Source of the DNA: Caprimulgus europaeus
Taxonomy: Eukaryota > Chordata > Aves > Caprimulgiformes > Caprimulgidae
NCBI GenBank assembly: GCA_907165065.1
Contig: OU015539.1
Span: 12,422,816 to 12,486,815 of the forward strand
DNA length: 64,000 bases
Reading direction: 5' to 3'
Made by a program: the position numbers and the translations under genes. Shown one piece after another: positions 12,451 to 23,140 of this stretch. A model generated the notes under the pieces. It was given only the letters and a program-made list of their open reading frames with translations. It made no database searches and had not been told where the DNA came from. Positions within the stretch are counted from its first letter, which is position 1. Each line of letters starts with the position of its first letter.

Positions 12451-12498
12451 AAAAAAAACCAAAACAAAACAAAACCCAACCCCCCAAAAAACAAACCA
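12451..12498 (+). repeat. A/C-rich low-complexity tract
   Basis: A run of A-rich units with interspersed C (AAAACAAAACAAAACCC-like), ending in a C6 block and another A run. It is a simple low-complexity tract without coding potential. Confidence 0.9.
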
Positions 12499-15174
12499 GC
12501 AGTGTCTCTGTAATTTCCTCTGTCTCAGATTGTTCCAACAGTGCATAATTAGAGGTATTTTGAACACTCAGTAACTGTTAGTAGCAGTTGTGCATCTTCA
12601 CTGAATCTGGAGAGAAGAGAGTGTAATAAAGCCCAACTGTTTGCAACGCAGTCCAGGTCAGTAGCCTGGACTACAGATCCCTACAGACTACAGATAGCTA
12701 ACAGATTGCAAAGGTGAGCCTCTTTGACTTTTGCAGTGCCCCTGGCAAGTATTCCTGGTCTAGAGGGAACACAGCACCGCCTTTGGCTGCAGCAGCTCCG
12801 GGGTATGGCGAGCAGAATACACGTAGCAAGAGTTTTCACTGGTAGGTTGTTTGGACTGCTTCTCTTGGTCTTTAAAGTATTCATGACTACATAATCCCTA
12901 CCTGTTGGTATTTAAAAAAAAAAAAAATTCAAGTATGTGTACTGGCTTTGTCCTAACTCCATTTCACAAGTTCTCAGAAAAAAGCCAACACTAGAGCAAA
13001 ACAGATTTACAATGCAAAGGCCAGATTTATCTGTACAATGTGGTAGTCTTATGTACTTGCCCTAAAATTGAAAACTGCTGTAAGCCTCATTTACACTAGC
13101 CATTGGTGTTGAATAAATTAGTGAAAGTCCTCTAAAATGAATAAAAATTATTCAATACCAATACTAAGTAACAAATCATTACAGGTATCACAGGCTTGGC
13201 TTCTTGTGCTTGTTTACTGCTTTGGTTTGGATATGAAATAATTCTGGAGTTTCTGTGACAAAATGCTACAGGAAGGCAGAGCTAAAGTCAGGATTATGTG
13301 TCAGCAGTTTGGGAGAGGCAGATATAAATATGTGAGTATTGTAATAAACCCAAATCAAACAATATAAGCCCTGGAAAGATCCACTAAAGATTTGGACACC
13401 TGAAATTTCATTGTAGCAACCAATTTGTAGGTACCTGATCTCCAAGGTGGAATCTATAACCCTAAATTACATCTCTGTCTTTTCTAGATATTGACTGAGG
13501 AAAGTTAGTTTCCTCAAAAAGACAGTCTTCGAAATAATTGTCATCTGTGCAGGGAGCTTCTAAACCGGGACAGTCAGGAAATACCAGGGAGGGTATTTTC
13601 TGACATCCTGCAGCTCTCCCAGGATGGTGTCCCAGGGAGGTAGAGGCTTCTGTCCGTCAGGGGCACCCATTGCAGGGTGGTGCATCCAGCTGCCTTTCAG
13701 GGTGAGTATAGCTTTATTGAAGGGCTTGTACTCCTGCCAGTTCACTGCCAGTTGATGTGTGTACATAGTGCTTCTCTCCTGGGAGATTATCCTAGTCACG
13801 ATGATAAAAATTGCATGCTCAGGGCAAGCCCTATCCCTTTATCTGTATGCCCCTGTGCCAAAAAGGATGCGAGATGCTTTGCATCAGAGCTGAATTCTGT
13901 GTCTTGTGATGGGAGATTTCTGGGGTTAAATTTTATCTCTCAAGGTATGCTTTTGTATTTTACCTGCAATGATCTATCTGGGATAGAAGGAAATCTTTTT
14001 CTGAATTGTCTTTATTTAATTGATACACATAATCTATTTCTGAAAGAAATCTCACTCAAGACTTATTTTTTCTGAAGAAATCTGGTAGCAACTTGTTGCA
14101 TTTGTTTGTCTGAAGACATTAGTAATCAAGGTTCTGCTTTTCTCTGCTGCAAGATTATGAACAAGGCAACCCCTTGTGCATATTTGCAGACTGTCTCTGA
14201 TACTGCTGAGTATGGAGCCTCTTTGGAGGCGCTGGCTATGCCACTCTTGATGGTGGCTGACACAGAACAAAGTGGCCTGTTGGCATTTAATTGCTCCCCA
14301 TGTATCTGTGTATGAAACTGAACCATAAAGCAGGCATCCTCACAGCATTCTGGGAGTTATAATTTCTCAGTACTCTGATCATTAAAAGTTCCACTTAAAT
14401 GACAGATGTAGATGGTTCAGTTTAAATCCCAAGAAAGAAAACCACTCTCTTTTAAAAGGTAGTGTATTTTGTGGTTGTTGTTTAAATCAGATATGTAAAG
14501 AAAGGAGCATTAAAAACAATCTTTTAAGAAAAAGCATTCAATATTTTAACACAGTTGTTATTTCCCCCCTGCCAAATGCTTGAGATGCTGAAATCATCTA
14601 TTTAAGACAGTTTCCCATTTTCACTGGAGTCTACTCTTAGCAGTGGTAGAAAATAGAATATTCCTACTCTTTTGACTTATTTTTATATAAACTAATATCT
14701 TACTTTATGGTTGGTCTTTCTCCCTTACTAGCAGGAATAGTACCATGGTTTCTTGCTTGGGTTTTTTGGGGTTTTTTTTCTTTTCACTGTAGATTAAGGA
14801 AAGAGGAATTACTAAAAATGAAAACACTGCTCTGCAGACACTGGTGTGAAGCAACATCTTCATAATTTTACTGAAGAAGAGGCAATTTTATTCTGTAGTA
14901 TCTAGTGGCAAAAGTTGCATTCTGACCAGAGCAGAGTAGCTTCTTAAATGCGCAAGGGGACCAGTCCTGTCTGATATCTACTGCAGCAGTAGAAATTGCT
15001 TCCCACAGAAGGAGGGGAGAACTCAGTGTGAAAGAGAACTACAGGCAGGAGCTAATAATGCTTGAGAAAAACAGGAAAACTGATAAGGGGGTGTAGGTGG
15101 TAGTTGGTCAACACTTTAAAGCACAACTTGAACAGCCTATCAGAAATGATGTGTTGCAGATGAGAAAGGAGCAG
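12499..15174. other. non-coding DNA with GT-rich tract
   Basis: No exon recognised. The region 13560-14075 carries a 79-codon minus frame and a 132-codon plus frame that overlap; neither shows a known domain. An A14 tract lies at 12914-12927. A G/T tract of the form GGGT6GGGGT8 lies at 14759-14779. From about 14.8 to 15.5 kb the plus strand is purine-rich, unlike most of the window. Confidence 0.45.
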
Positions 15175-15257
15175 CTGGGCTCATAACCAGGTGATAGAAC
15201 TGCAGCTGATTGCAATTATTAGCATAGGTATCAGCTGCAAACCAGAGCTGAGCCCAG
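15175..15257. other. imperfect nested inverted repeat
   Basis: Outer arms CTGGGCTCA (15175-15183) and TGAGCCCAG (15249-15257) enclose inner arms GCAGCTGA (15202-15209) and TCAGCTGC (15231-15238), with the two centres only 4 bp apart. As RNA this could fold into an interrupted stem-loop of about 83 nt on either strand. No snoRNA boxes or miRNA-like continuous stem are evident. It may be coincidental. Confidence 0.4.
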
Positions 15258-15881
15258 ACGCATAGAGGCTTCATGGAGAGGAGGTGACATACTTGAAGTC
15301 ACCAGAGAGCTACTGGGATAATTCAACTTTTCTCCTAAGTTTAGCCTAGCATTCTGTGATACCCCTAGACCAAATAGTTAGGACAAGAAAAACAAGTAGG
15401 GAAAGGAGTAAATATGTTGGATGTAGCCTTCTGGAAAAAGGATGGAAGAGTGAGATTGCTGGAAGCAGTCAAGAAGAGAACAAAGCAGAAAGAAAGAAAG
15501 CATCTGTAATATCTTTAATCTTTTAGGGAGAAGCTTTGCTATCATGGACCAGTTACATGCCTCTGCTTCGATAGACAGTTACTAGCTGTGGCAATAGAAA
15601 ATGTTGTATGAGGTATGCAAAGGAATGTATTAAGAAGAGCTCTACTACTAACTTCAGGACACTGGAAGCAGTCTTGGAGGAGCCAGGTAACTTTTTTGTG
15701 TCGTTTGTTGTTTTTTTGTTAGCTGGTAATGGCCACAGTCTCAGAGGGACCCGTGGGCACACACATGCACACACATTGGAAAACTGCTGTTACATTGAGA
15801 CCAAGAGCGTGCCTGCACTTGAAAGTCAGTGACAGTAGTGCTGTAAATGTCTGTAATACCAGTGATCCCTAGTCTGGATGC
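15258..15881. other. non-coding DNA, nothing recognised
   Basis: Purine-rich on the plus strand to about 15500, then mixed. A short CA-rich stretch (ACACACATGCACACACA) lies at about 15760-15776. No exon recognised. Confidence 0.5.
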
Positions 15882-16041
15882 AGCTGTACTGGCAAAAGTA
15901 ATTCCCAAGAGAGAAATTAGCTGTGCTGGCAAAAGCTCAATATTGCTGGTAAAACCACATCTACACTGGGGCCTTTTGCCAGCACAGCTGTGTTGGTTGC
16001 AAATCCCATGTCCTCGCACCCCTGACTTTCTGCTAGCAAAA
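15882..16041. mobile_element. decayed MITE-like DNA element with repeated inverted modules
   Basis: A module of the form AGCTGTRCTGGCAAAAG recurs in both orientations. Forward copies are at 15882-15898 and 15919-15935, a partial forward copy at 15943-15954, an exact reverse copy at 15973-15989, and a partial forward copy (CTGCTAGCAAAA) at 16030-16041. The copies at 15919 and 15973 are exact reverse complements over 17 bp. A spacer with CATCTACACTGGGG and a CACCCCTGACTTT stretch also occur. From memory this resembles old short non-autonomous DNA transposons with TTTTGCCGGCATAGCT-type modules in turtles and crocodilians, but I cannot confirm a family name. No transposase frame is present. The ends may extend left to about 15840 and slightly past 16045. 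Confidence 0.55.
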
Positions 16042-17337
16042 AGTTGAGTATAAGGTTTGCCTTAGAAAGAAAATAATAGGGAGATTCACTTGTATTTATT
16101 CAAAGCTACTTGTTTTAATATAAAAAGTAAGGCAAAATCTCCATAATGTTTTAGTTTATTCAGTTTCTGTTTAGAGCTTTTCTCACTTGCCTTTCTTAAA
16201 TGTTGATCTTTGTGTTGAGCACTTTTAATACCAAATCATCAAAAACACAATCTGGTAACCCGAGCCACGTTACAACTTCAATACAGCACTGCCTCATTTT
16301 GTGCTAAACCACAGTTCTTTGATAAAAAAACATGATAAAGAGCTACATTGTACAACACACAGTGCAGCCAGCTGCAAATATTCCAGGGCTATCCAGTAGT
16401 AAAAAGCATAAAGTACAGAATTTGTGGCGGCTAATGCTCTCATTCATTCCTGGAGAGAGAGATATATATATATTTTAGGTTTTTTTAAAGTAAAAATCAG
16501 ATAAAGGAAGCCATGTAAAATCTGCCTACCATCAGCTGAAAGCACCAGGAAAACTGTGCGATTTTATTGCTTATCTGCCAAACGAGAACACGATGCAAAT
16601 ATAGATGTACTTTCAGAGCTCTAAACTAGATTTAAGAGTGAACTAAAACTCTAGATTCTCTTGTGTCCCAAAAAATTGGGGTTGGACCTTGCTTTTGTGG
16701 GTCAAATTAACCTGATTTTACCACCTTGGTTGAGAAAGAAACCTTGGAAGGTTCGTACTTATGGTGTCACTGAAATATTTTGTATAAAAATAAATCTTCA
16801 GAAAATGCATATATGCAAAGGAACGAGAAGGTGTAGTCTGAGAGGCCTGTGTAATGAATGAGGTTAATGTTCATCTGTCTGCACAGCTTGTTTGTTGGTA
16901 AATCTGGTGCAGATTGTCTTTCCAGATGGGAACAAAAAAAGCAATGAAGTAGCTTTGACAGTATACAGACAAATACAGGTGCAGCCAGGACAGAACATTT
17001 CTGATCTCTGAGCTCTAACGTTGCTGAGCTACGTGGATACTAACAGTAAAATTAAAGATAAAAGCAAGTAATTCCAGGAGCACGTGAACTGTTGTGGACT
17101 GGTTTTCTATGGAACTGCATATAAAGCTTGGCAGTGAAATCTCATGTTTTGCTGTGTTTTAGAAGGATTTCCTGTCTTTACCCTAGGGTTATCATCCTGG
17201 TTTTTCTAAAGCAGAAAATTATTTTTATCTCCTCAATGTAAACTTTTCTGGGTACCAGTAAGTACATAAGCCCAGGTTGCACCTTTTCCTTCTATCAATG
17301 GCCTGTTTTCATGTAATATCTGTGATACTAGTTCTGC
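16042..17337. other. non-coding DNA, nothing recognised
   Basis: AT-rich sequence with a short GA/TA tract at about 16454-16474. No exon, RNA gene or mobile element recognised. Confidence 0.5.
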
Positions 17338-17394
17338 TTTCCCTAATGCTTCCCATATCAGCAAGGGTGGCTGATATGGGAAGCATTAGGGAAA
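17338..17394. repeat. perfect inverted repeat, 25-bp arms, 7-nt loop
   Basis: The left arm at 17338-17362 (begins TTTCCCTAATGC, ends CATATCAGC) is the exact reverse complement of the right arm at 17370-17394, with AAGGGTG between them at 17363-17369. Pairing stops abruptly on both sides: 17337 and 17395 do not pair. The 57-nt foldback is shorter and more perfect than most pre-miRNAs, which usually have bulges and a longer stem. A recent template-switch mutation or the core of a small foldback element are alternatives. No known microRNA is recognised. Confidence 0.95.
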
Positions 17395-18469
17395 AATGGG
17401 TAAAGAAATGTTATTGCATAAGCCTTGTTTTCTGAGGAAACCAGGCTTAAAAACCCACTTGCACATCTGTATATAAAGAAGAGAGCTTTGAGTGACCCCT
17501 TCATAAAAAAAACATTGCTCAGTAGGTAGAATATCCATTTCCAAAATGCTACCAGAGTCTAATATGACAGTTGTAGGAAAACTCTCTCTTGCCAGGCATA
17601 TCCTGAAGTAGTGCCAGAGGCTTGCTGGCTTTGAGACATGTTAGGAGTTATTCATAACTCAGTGTGGGTACCTACTAGCACTGGAATGTGCAAAGTGAGT
17701 TTTTGAAACCCACGCAGAACCTTCAGAAGTTGGTCATATTTGATGTAGGCTTTTTCATGCTGTAGAAACTGTGCATAAGAAATCATAGCATGCATAAATA
17801 GTGCCAAGACTTGAAATTCCACCCTTTCCCAAGAAGACAGTTCCTACATCTTCCCTCCCCACCCCCTGCTTTTTTTTTCGTCGTCTTTCTTTCTCTTTTT
17901 TGCTCATGTTGTGGCCAGGAGATGAGTAGGAAGTATAATATTCATTGTATTTTTGACATGGTGAAAATTACACTTGTGTTGCTGTACTTCTGAGTGGTAT
18001 CTATGATATTTAATTATGGCAGTAGCACTAAAGCATTAAAAAGAATTTCTGCATAGTCACATCTTGTCAGGAAGAAAGCTTAAACTCAGATACATTTGTT
18101 TGTGGTTTCTATTTTGCTCTCCTAGAGCTGTTAAAACAGGCTAGGCCTAAGTCTGGCTCTGCTGAAAAACAGCACCTGTCATGAATCTCCATTAAAAATG
18201 TGGGTACTCCAGTTGTTACAAGGAATTTTAATGATGACTTGTTTTTCATTAAAAACGAGCAGCTTTGTGAGTAGATGGCGAAGCTAGAACTTGATCCCTT
18301 TAATTTTTTTTTAAATTCTTCAGTGTGATATATTAAAGTTTCTCAAGTCAAAAAAAGGATCAGCCTTAAAGAAAAATACCAAACAATAGGGTGAATGGGA
18401 TGTCTAAAATCTATGCAGCATATTCAGAAACACTACAAGAGACTAGAAGTGATTCTAGGTGACAAATTA
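17395..18469. other. non-coding DNA, nothing recognised
   Basis: AT-rich with a T run near 17871-17878 and short frames only. No exon recognised. Confidence 0.5.
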
Positions 18470-18526
18470 TCATTGAATGGTTTGGGTTGGAAGGGACCTT
18501 AAAGATCATCCAGTTCCAACCCCCCC
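18470..18526 (-). mobile_element. CR1 LINE, 3'-end fragment
   Basis: About 57 bp matching the end of avian CR1 (chicken repeat 1) non-LTR retrotransposons, read from the 3' end on the plus strand: GAATGGTTTGGGTTGG, AAGGGACCTTAAAGATCATC, then CAGTTCCAACCCCCC. The element is therefore on the minus strand and is almost completely truncated at its 5' end, as most CR1 copies are. The usual short 3' microsatellite (ATTCTATG-type units) is reduced to CATTGAATGG. No reverse transcriptase sequence remains. This fragment is the main evidence that the DNA is avian. Confidence 0.9.
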
Positions 18527-20701
18527 AGTTATGCAGCAGAATATGTAGGTGTGACACTATACAGTATAGACTATCATCATGAGACCTGTTTGAGATCACA
18601 AAAGAATTTCCCATATTGGCTGATGACAGGTCAGTATTGATCACTGGAGAAGGCAGCTGTTAGGGGAAAGGTCTCTGATATGCCATAGGCATGGTATAAA
18701 AACCTTGGCAGAGCAAAGATGAGCATGCTGTCAATTATTCCTGCCATGGGGCCTTGGACTTGTTAGAGAAACATGTTTTTTGTATTGTTTTGTTTGTTTT
18801 TTTTAATTAAAGTCTGTGTGTGCTTTTTTAATCTAAACAAATCTTAAAGTAGTGAAATTTATTTGGAACAGTTGAACTTATAAGTCTCTTCTAAAATCGT
18901 AAGTTCCTTTTGTTTTAATTCTGACTTCCTGAAGATCGTTGTAACCCGATGCTTTTCCCAAGTCTCAAGTCAATAGATCTCTAAATATATTTCTTTCCAT
19001 CTCTTCACAAAATCCTGAGTTTGTAGGGGACCTTGTAAGTCACAGAATACTTCCAGCCTCTGATAACATTAAATAAATTAAGAATTTGTCTGCTCTTCTC
19101 ACTGCAGAGATACATCCCATATGTTTGTTGTGCTTATTGTCAGTAGGAGAGGTCAGACAGCTATTCCTTCCTGTGCTGTTTTGTGTCAATGTACGGGAGA
19201 TATGCCAGAGATGTTTGGGGTCTTGCATTCCAGCAGTGAGGAACTTGCCTACTCTGTGGCAGAGAAGGAGTTGCTTGCTTGATTTTTCTTGTGGAAGGTC
19301 CATTGAACCAGCCTCTCTCTTAGGAAGTAAATAGTATTTTGGCAGTCTTTTCAGATTACACAGAAAATGTGAAGTTTACAGGACATCACTGGGAAAAATA
19401 ACTTCCTTTCTACAAGTGGTTCATGTAGACATGATGGAACAATTTGAGTTGGCATTGATTAAAGGCTAAACAGATGGTTATCCCCTTGCTTGCCTTGGGG
19501 CCGATGCACTTTTTTGTGTTGTCTTTTTCTATTTGAATTACCAAGCATACACCAATAGGTGATGTAAAGAAAGATTCATCTGCCTTCCCCTCTTTTTCTT
19601 ACCTGAGAAAGTGTGGTCCTGACCTATAGAAATTCCCCAATATCAGATCAGGCTAAATTATTGCTTTTATTGCTTCACAGACTCATTGCTTTGGAGCTAG
19701 CCTGTAGTTTCTGGCTGCTGAATACTGAATAACTGAATGGTGGGCAGGGGAGAGGGAAGCTGAGGGGAAAACCATCGTTCCTCACAGCGCAGTGTGCAGT
19801 GATCCCTGTGAGTGACTAATTCTCTGAGGTTGGAAAGAAGAGAAATAGGGACACTGCTGTCTGAAGTTTCTGACCAATTTTGCAGTAAAATGCCTTTTCT
19901 GGAGTACGGGGGAGCAGTTTGGAGTGTGGACATTTGGGCTGTCTGTGATCTTTTTGATGTTTCTCCCTTTACCCAGGACAGACCTGTGACCAGGCCTTTG
20001 GTTGTTCCTGTGCAATAGCAGCCTGACTCTGCTAGGCTGCCATATGAGCTGGGGTGCACACAGTTGATGAGACCCTCCCACCCTTTGGCAGAGCATGAGT
20101 GCCCATAGAGCTTTCTTGCTCTAATGGCTGTGAAAAGCAAACACAAGTGGAACACATGCTGCAGATTGATTCTGAACCGCTGAGTGAATGCTTTCAAAAA
20201 ACATTTTCCATTTTCTTTGCCAATTTTCCTCCTTTTATTTATTTTTTTATTATCTTTTTTTTTTTACTTTTTCTATGCCTTGGATTCCAGTGCTTCTATC
20301 TTAAAAGGCAAAGACATTATGTCAAAACCTTTAGGGTTCTGAAATCAATAAGTGGGGAAGATTCTGTGCATTGTTTTTGAGCAGCACGAAAGGACAAAAG
20401 CAGCCCCTTCTGGATGCAGACACACAGAGCATAGAGGGGTTTTATTTTTTTAAGCTCTAGTACAGAGTGTATCTCTCAGTGAGGAGAGGGGGTGTGAGAA
20501 GAGGAATTGTTGAATGGTACACCAGTTATAAACTGCATTTGGTCAATGATCTGTGGGGGCTTCAAACCAGCTGACCTGAGCCGGAAGGCTGTTCAGACTT
20601 CAATGGGAGCAGAGTTTGAGGATCAATGATTGGGTGTTGGTTTCTCCAGTTCTCTTTCTTGGACTATCCTTCATGGAAAAGTCCTAGTTTTTAATGCACA
20701 C
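18527..20701. other. non-coding DNA; long chance frames
   Basis: The longest open frame of the window (166 codons, minus, 19697-20197) lies here, overlapped by a 104-codon minus frame in another phase and a 68-codon plus frame. It shows no known domain. T-rich tracts occur at about 18776-18803 and 20231-20275. Confidence 0.5.
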
Positions 20702-20740
20702 ACTTCTAAATCACCCTGCTCAGCAGGGTGGTTTAGAAGT
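20702..20740. repeat. near-perfect palindrome, 19-bp arms
   Basis: ACTTCTAAATCACCCTGCT (20702-20720) faces AGCAGGGTGGTTTAGAAGT (20722-20740) across a single C at 20721. All positions pair except 20711/20731, which form a T-G wobble, so the arms are one transition from perfect. No known element ends are recognised around it. Confidence 0.95.
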
Positions 20741-23109
20741 CCCCTACTTGGGCTGTAAAATCCCTGGTTAAATAACACAATTGGAGTTCATTTCTGGCTC
20801 CCTGTCTGGGAAATGTGGTGAAATCAAAGCAGCAGTGACACACTCTGTCTCCCTCCTGGTAGAGAAGGACCTAGCCTTTCAGGAGCAAAGGGCTTGCTGT
20901 TTGCCTTCACAACACATAGAGCACCCCGATGCTGTGAATATCCAGAGCCCTGGTGTAAAGGGGAGCAGACTGCAATCCAGAGGGGTGCTTTTTGCTGGGT
21001 GTGATCCATGGGTGCGATAGAAGATGGTTATCAGGCTAGAAGCCCTTCAGGACATGGTAGGAATGAGAAGCTCCTGGAAGGAGGACTCAGTTGTATGGGA
21101 CTCACTCTGAAGAGGAATATAGAGAAGTGCAGAAGATGAGGCGGGTGCCCAGTGAGATAGCATGTGGCAAGGAGGAAGGTGGACAATACAGAGCGTTAGG
21201 AGGGCAGTAGTACATGGGAAGTGAGGAAGTTGAACAGAGAGAAGGAAAAAAAAAAAAAGCAGGTTGGCTGTAATGGGCTGTGAAGTGCAAAGGGAAAGAG
21301 AAATGGAGTCAGTCTCAAAATGCAAAATGCATGTTTTATTAATCAGATGGAACTGCCAGACAAACTTCTTTGCCCCAAGTCACCAGGATAATCTTTATTC
21401 TACTGCAGCTCTTCCACTAGTCTAGATTTCATGAGTTATAGCCCTTTATAAAATGGGCATGTATTGCAAGCAAAGCTGACCTGTAAAATAAGAGCTTTCT
21501 TAAATGGGATATGAGGAAATTATTTGGCTCCGCAGACAAGATTACAGTCTCCTTTAATGAAAGTTTTGTATTAGACTTTCCAAAAGAGATAGAGGGAGGC
21601 CTTGCAGCTATTGCATAATTTTAAATATTTAGGGTGTAAATTTGATAAAGCCTCAAACCATGCATGAGGCTTAATTTTTCCACATTTTCAAGATGGATTA
21701 TACATTGGCTTATGAAGTTCAACTTTGTTTCTGATGTTTTAAAATTGTTTACTTTCTAGTACATCTTTAATTTCCTACCAGTAAGTTTCCTGGCTTATAA
21801 ACAGGGAACACAATAGAGAGATGGTTACATCCAGTTAAATATGCTTCTTTGAAACTTTGACCCTTTATGGTTATCCTTGTTTCCTTGCAATGATTTTTCA
21901 GCGTTTCTTTTTACTTCTGAGAGAAGGCATAATCAGTCTCTGCTAATTTTATTAAGGGTAGTTCTCAAAATGAAGGATGGTATGGGACAGACACTTAAGG
22001 CAGGAATTTGTTCACAAACCTGAGCATTGGTCCCATATTGCAACTCAGTTGTAAGAGCTGCTAGTGTGACTCATGCTGGGGCAAATGAATGGTGTGTTTA
22101 GTCCAGGGAGTTTTCTTTGACAATTGCCAGAAGCAGAGACATTTAAGAGAAAACAATCTTACTTCTGCGACAACACTGTAGTAGGAAATGTCCTGCAGAA
22201 CCACTCTGAAAACTGACTTTGCTATAAACAGAACTAAGAGACAAAAAATATTTTTCTGCCTTAGTGAGCATGTGTTCTTACTGACACAAAAAGGAAGCCT
22301 CTGGTTTTGCTTGTCACATTAAGCTGTTTGATAATTCAGTTATTAGTAGCAATTGTGTGTGTTACATGTACACACATTCAACAGAATGCTTAAATAAATC
22401 ACTTGCATAATTGTGCAAAATGGAAATTAATAATTTGCTGTTAAGTAAGTCCTTGCAAACAGTAATTTACCCAAGAAACTCTTAAGGACCGCATGGGGGA
22501 CAGTAAGGAAAGAAGAGGTAGGGAGAAGAATCGAACAACAGACCAAACAGACTGTATGGAGGAAGTGAAGATGCAAGAACACTGAACAGCTGGAAACAAA
22601 AGGTATGAGTTGGCCATGAATAGATTCAGGTTGAAAATCAGGAGCAAACCTAACTACTGGAGCAGTGAGAGACTAGAGCTGCCTTCCACAAGCCCCCAGA
22701 CCAAAATTACCGCTCCCAAGACGGAGGTTTAACTGTGTAGGAAAGGCCTTGCATGAAGTGTGCTGCCGTGGGGCCAGGAGTCTGTAGTCCAGGTAGCGCA
22801 CTCATGTTTTGTATTTCTGCAGGGGGCTGGTACACCCAGTTATCCTGTGTGTAGTTTGGAAGTGAACATAAGTGACCATAACACGGTGCTTCTTTTCCCA
22901 TGTTAAACCACAGTCTTGTGTGTGGACAGTAGACAGTTAAGGGTCAGACTATATGTTGCACAAAAACCCTTGACATATTCTTTTATTTCCAAAAATATAT
23001 TATTAATAACAAATGTCACAGTAATCATTATGAGGCTACAGCTCATCTTGCATTCAGAAAGTGGAAGTCTCCTTTACCAAGTATTTCTGGTTTTTTGTCA
23101 TTAGCAATA
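20741..23109. other. non-coding DNA, nothing recognised
   Basis: Mixed and AT-rich sequence. Short frames only, often on both strands at once. An A13 tract lies at 21246-21258. No exon, RNA gene or mobile element recognised. Confidence 0.5.
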
Positions 23110-23140
23110 CTATTTTCTATGCAGTTGCATAGAAAAGTAG
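23110..23140. repeat. palindrome, 11-bp arms with 2-nt spacer
   Basis: TTTTCTATGCA (23113-23123) and TGCATAGAAAA (23126-23136) are exact reverse complements separated by GT. With one bulged G at 23137 the pairing extends three more bases (CTA at 23110-23112 with TAG at 23138-23140). Confidence 0.9.

Noticed and set aside
13677-14075. 132-codon plus frame overlapping a 79-codon minus frame
   Set aside because: Neither translation reads as a known protein, and overlapping frames on both strands suggest chance.
19697-20197. 166-codon minus-strand open frame, the longest in the window
   Set aside because: No known domain, overlapped by frames in other phases and on the other strand, no splice or promoter context. 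Length is within chance for a stretch of low stop density.
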